From positions 133,926 through 197,925 of the forward strand of contig JAJEKB010021105.1 in assembly GCA_022393335.1 (NCBI GenBank): a stretch of 64,000 bases of DNA. Reading direction: 5' to 3'. This document shows positions 60,954 to 64,000 of the stretch, one piece after another. The notes under the pieces are model-generated. The model saw only the letters and a program-made list of their open reading frames with translations. It had not been told where the DNA came from and did no database searches. Position numbers and translations under genes: made by a program. The first letter of the stretch is position 1. The number at the start of each line of letters is the position of its first letter. The DNA comes from Macrotrachela quadricornifera. Taxonomy: Eukaryota > Rotifera > Eurotatoria > Philodinida > Philodinidae.

Positions 60954-63878
60954 ATGCTAGTGCTACAGATCGTTCTTTTACTGATTATTCAGAGCAGCAA
61001 CGTTGCTCTAAATGATTTTACCATATCAAACAATCAGTCTTCTGTAGTATTTATTAGACCTCATCATGTTCGTATTCAACACATGGATGTATCTACACAT
61101 TCTGATATTGTCATTGATACTGACACTCCACACTTCTCCTGGCAGTTAGCTGAAGAATACGATGATAATGGTCATTTAATCAGAGGAGTTCGACAAGTCG
61201 GTTACCATATTCTAATCCACAATAATGCCACTGGTCGACTAATGTGGAATAGTTATTATGTGCATTCTTCATCATCCTCACATATTCTCTATGCAGGCGC
61301 ACATTTCACTTCCGACACACGCTACACAGTGACAATCAAATACTACACGACAAAACATGAAAGCCAATGGTACATAGCACATTTTCGTACTGCACTTTTT
61401 TCACTTACGGATTGGATGGGTCAATGGATCGGTAGTAATTACATTAACATGAATCAATTGCGCACTGTCATCAATCTCGAATCCATTACAATTCAGTCGG
61501 CTACGGCCTTCATTAGTGGTATTGGTTATTACCAATTGTACATTGAAGATCAGTTGATTGACCCATCACGACGCTTAGATGTTGGCTGGACTACCTATCA
61601 ACAACGCACACTCTATACTTCATATGATCTCACTAGTATAATGAACTCCGTTACTAGAGAGGTTGGAATAGGCATCGTATTAGGACAAGGCTGGTACAAT
61701 CGGCAACAATGGGAGATTTCACTCAATCCTCTCACTCAATTGGCCGAACACTACGGCCCACCTCGTGTGATAATGCAACTGAATATTCATTATTCTGATG
61801 GAACAAATCAGACGATTGTCACTGATTCTTCGTGGCTAGGTCGAGAAGGTGAACATCGCATTGATTCCGTATATATGGGTACAACAATGGATCTTCGAGC
61901 AACACTTTCGTGTTGGTCATGTGCCAATTTTACCGCATTCAATTCATTATGGATGAATGCTTCGATCTTACCATCACCAGTAGACTTCACAGCTGGTGGA
62001 CAATTTTCATTACAAACTATGGATCCTGTGCGCATTGGACCGAATGCACTGCATATTTCCACATCGGGTCGTTCAGGTCTCCTCGCGGGAGTCCAGGGTG
62101 CTAGTCTAACTGGTGGCGGTGTTCTCAAACCTATCTCGCAAGATTTTGTCAATGGTGTAGTGTTCGATTTTGGTCAGAATTTTGCTGGTTGGTGTAAATT
62201 ATTCGCACTAAATGTAAGTAAATCTACCATCATCCAATTGCGTTATACAGAATTGCGATATTCACGTGGTGCAAATGGTATTGATTTTTCCGGATTATAT
62301 TATGAAAATTTGGATAGTATTGCGGCGATGGATACAGCGATTTTGAATGGAACAGGCAATGAAACATTCGAACCTCTTTTTACTAGTCATGGATTTCGAT
62401 ATTTATTAGTAAATGGCTATAATAAGATCAATTCAAATAATGTCGAATGTTACAATGCGCATAGTGAAACGACATTAATCGGTAATTTCAGTAGTAGTAG
62501 TATTGTTTTGAATCAGATTCAACATAATATTTTATGGTCTCAATTGAGTAATTCAATATCTCTACCCTACGGTTGTCCTCAACGAAATGATCGAACAGGA
62601 TGGTTAGGTGATGCTGGACTTAGTGTGGATGAAACATTATACAATTTTGATTATGTTAATTTCTATTTGAACTTTCTCACTATGATCCAAGATAATCAAA
62701 CACCTGATGGTGCTGTTTCTGATACAGTGCCATTCATGACTGGTCATGTTCCTGCTGATCCAAACTGGGGTACAGCCTATGTAACTATCACTTGGTACTT
62801 GTATGAACATACGGGTGATATTACTGTCATCGAAAAATATTACACAGGTATTCAAGCATGGATCAATTGTTTGATTGATGAATATAAAAAGACTGGATTG
62901 GCAAATATGTATTATCATTATGGTGATTGGGTGCCAGTACAAAAAATCAGCAACAATTCACTCGTATCTTCCTATGCTTTTCTACGTGATGTATATACAT
63001 TTGTTAACATGAGCGAATTATTAAATCATACTGATAATGTTCAGAAATATTCACAACTGTATCAACAGTTAACTGAAGAATGGCATCGTGTCTTCTACAA
63101 TGCTTCTGTTAGTGGTTATGCAGATGGAAGTCAATCAGCAAATATATTGTCATTAGCTTTACCTGATATTGTACCAGAAACACTTCGCGCTACTGTACTC
63201 AATTCATTAATTAACAATCTTGTCAATACTGGCTATTTTACAGGAGGTATTATTAGTGTAGCAGCTTTGTATCCTCTTCTCTCCAAAGAAGGATACCATG
63301 ATCTTGCATTGAAACTTGCTTTATCAACATCCTATCCATCTTATGGTTACATGTTTAACAATCCTATTCAAAATGCTACAACAACATGGGAACAATGGAA
63401 TAGCTTACCGACGGAAGCAAAATCCTCTTTAAATCATCATATGTTTAATAGTATTGGTGCATGGTTTTATCGATACTTGGCCGGAATCGAATTAAATGGA
63501 TTAAGCACAATCATTGTTCATCCACGAATGTCCTATGACGCCGATCTTTTGAACTATGTTGAGACTGAACTGGTTACTATAAAAGGAACAGTTCGAGTAA
63601 AATGGACGAGAGTATCAGTTAACTCTGTGATTTTATCAGTCACCATACCAAATAATATGGATGCCAATATTTTATTTGATCCATTAATCAAGAATGGACG
63701 ATGTTTGAAACTTGAATGTGATAATAAAATAGTATGGATAAGGAAAGGTGATAATGATGGGGTGCAATTGATCGAAGATGTACATGGAGTGAACGATTTG
63801 ACTGAAAATGACGTAACAGGTATCATATCGATAAAAATAACATCAGGTGAATACACGTTCACTGCATATTGGCAATAA
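60954..63878 (+). CDS. secreted GH78 alpha-L-rhamnosidase-like enzyme
   Basis: The start at 60954 gives 974 residues opening with a clean signal peptide (MLVLQIVLLLIIQSSNVA); the frame is open further upstream, but with no ATG. N-terminal beta domains follow: TPHFSWQLAEE, GYHILIHNN, then IGYYQLYIEDQLIDPSRRLD and GIVLGQGWYN, the N-domain signature of the family. The (alpha/alpha)6 catalytic domain has LPYGCPQRNDRTGWLGDAGL at about 537-556 and TTWEQWNS with E813 as the likely general base. In many GH78 enzymes the first motif reads DER, with Glu as general acid; here it is NDR, with D546. A C-terminal beta domain closes the protein. Family members remove terminal rhamnose from plant and microbial glycans and glycosides. 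There is no intron and the frame is intact. The family is bacterial and fungal, so horizontal acquisition is likely. Confidence 0.92.
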   Translation: MLVLQIVLLLIIQSSNVALNDFTISNNQSSVVFIRPHHVRIQHMDVSTHSDIVIDTDTPHFSWQLAEEYDDNGHLIRGVRQVGYHILIHNNATGRLMWNSYYVHSSSSSHILYAGAHFTSDTRYTVTIKYYTTKHESQWYIAHFRTALFSLTDWMGQWIGSNYINMNQLRTVINLESITIQSATAFISGIGYYQLYIEDQLIDPSRRLDVGWTTYQQRTLYTSYDLTSIMNSVTREVGIGIVLGQGWYNRQQWEISLNPLTQLAEHYGPPRVIMQLNIHYSDGTNQTIVTDSSWLGREGEHRIDSVYMGTTMDLRATLSCWSCANFTAFNSLWMNASILPSPVDFTAGGQFSLQTMDPVRIGPNALHISTSGRSGLLAGVQGASLTGGGVLKPISQDFVNGVVFDFGQNFAGWCKLFALNVSKSTIIQLRYTELRYSRGANGIDFSGLYYENLDSIAAMDTAILNGTGNETFEPLFTSHGFRYLLVNGYNKINSNNVECYNAHSETTLIGNFSSSSIVLNQIQHNILWSQLSNSISLPYGCPQRNDRTGWLGDAGLSVDETLYNFDYVNFYLNFLTMIQDNQTPDGAVSDTVPFMTGHVPADPNWGTAYVTITWYLYEHTGDITVIEKYYTGIQAWINCLIDEYKKTGLANMYYHYGDWVPVQKISNNSLVSSYAFLRDVYTFVNMSELLNHTDNVQKYSQLYQQLTEEWHRVFYNASVSGYADGSQSANILSLALPDIVPETLRATVLNSLINNLVNTGYFTGGIISVAALYPLLSKEGYHDLALKLALSTSYPSYGYMFNNPIQNATTTWEQWNSLPTEAKSSLNHHMFNSIGAWFYRYLAGIELNGLSTIIVHPRMSYDADLLNYVETELVTIKGTVRVKWTRVSVNSVILSVTIPNNMDANILFDPLIKNGRCLKLECDNKIVWIRKGDNDGVQLIEDVHGVNDLTENDVTGIISIKITSGEYTFTAYWQ

Positions 63879-64000
63879 AACATAAGAAATAAAGACTATC
63901 ATTCATTAGTATTAACATTCAGAATTTTTTTTTCATGGAATATTTTCTATTCTGGAATTACAAAAAGAAAAAATGGAATGAGAAATTTTTTCCTTCTTGT
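63879..64000. other. 3' flank of the GH78 gene
   Basis: AATAAA at about 63888 is a likely polyadenylation signal. Nothing else is seen before the window ends. Confidence 0.5.

Noticed and set aside
60728..61015. 95-codon frame overlapping the start of the rhamnosidase gene
   Set aside because: Different phase from the real gene and no family signature; the signal peptide is better explained by the start at 60954.
1..64000. Telomeric repeats, rRNA, CRISPR arrays, retrotransposon reverse transcriptase
   Set aside because: Looked for because bdelloid transfer-rich regions are often subtelomeric; none seen.

Overview
This is eukaryotic DNA, most likely from a bdelloid rotifer. The window is AT-rich. 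Genes have several short GT-AG introns (mostly about 55-70 bp) that can be read directly because reading frames join cleanly across them. The protein repertoire is the one typical of bdelloid genomes: an arginine-type ADP-ribosyltransferase fused to TPR repeats, a rhodopsin-like receptor with DQF in place of DRY, a pentapeptide-repeat protein, an EGF-type surface protein, a secreted NHL propeller, and several enzymes whose closest families are bacterial, fungal or plant. The species assignment is inference; no rRNA or mitochondrial marker is present.

Layout. 1-519: 5' part of an EGF-like secreted protein (minus). 520-6414: gene-free, with two inverted-repeat elements. 6415-7786: PRISE/iridoid-synthase-like reductase, five exons. 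10187-11822: secreted GH26 mannanase-like enzyme with an F5/8C carbohydrate-binding domain. 13808-15035: endonuclease V, two exons (minus). 17482-18060: LOR/tubby-C-like protein (minus). 19837-21660: AAA ATPase of a bacterial-looking type, five exons (minus). 23473-24336: SGNH/GDSL hydrolase (minus). 25378-26352: secreted NHL protein. 27593-28634: GPCR, two exons. 30318-31173: frameshifted pentapeptide-repeat gene. 53027-54852: ADP-ribosyltransferase-TPR gene with an assembly gap. 60954-63878: secreted GH78 alpha-L-rhamnosidase-like enzyme.

The middle (about 31 to 52 kb) is repeat territory. An 8.65-kb ORF-less segment (32335-40984) is bounded by a perfect 17-bp inverted repeat and packed with three minisatellites, two hAT-type MITEs with 8-bp target duplications and one copy of an unnamed repeat family. 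It is flanked on both sides by decayed transposase genes truncated exactly at the inverted repeat. Next comes a nearly complete 6.3-kb Tnp2-class DNA transposon (44963-51218) carrying two genes: a four-exon Tnp2-like transposase with one early stop, and an intact eight-exon gene for a BEN-domain protein. Long inverted-repeat (foldback) elements lie at 3.5, 51.6 and 57.7 kb.

Taken together, the host genes suggest a polysaccharide-scavenging set (mannanase, rhamnosidase, possibly the SGNH hydrolase) next to nucleic-acid repair and signalling genes, interspersed with DNA transposons and repeats. That mixture is what is described for gene-poor, transfer-rich parts of bdelloid chromosomes. No tRNA, rRNA, CRISPR or telomeric repeat was convincingly found.
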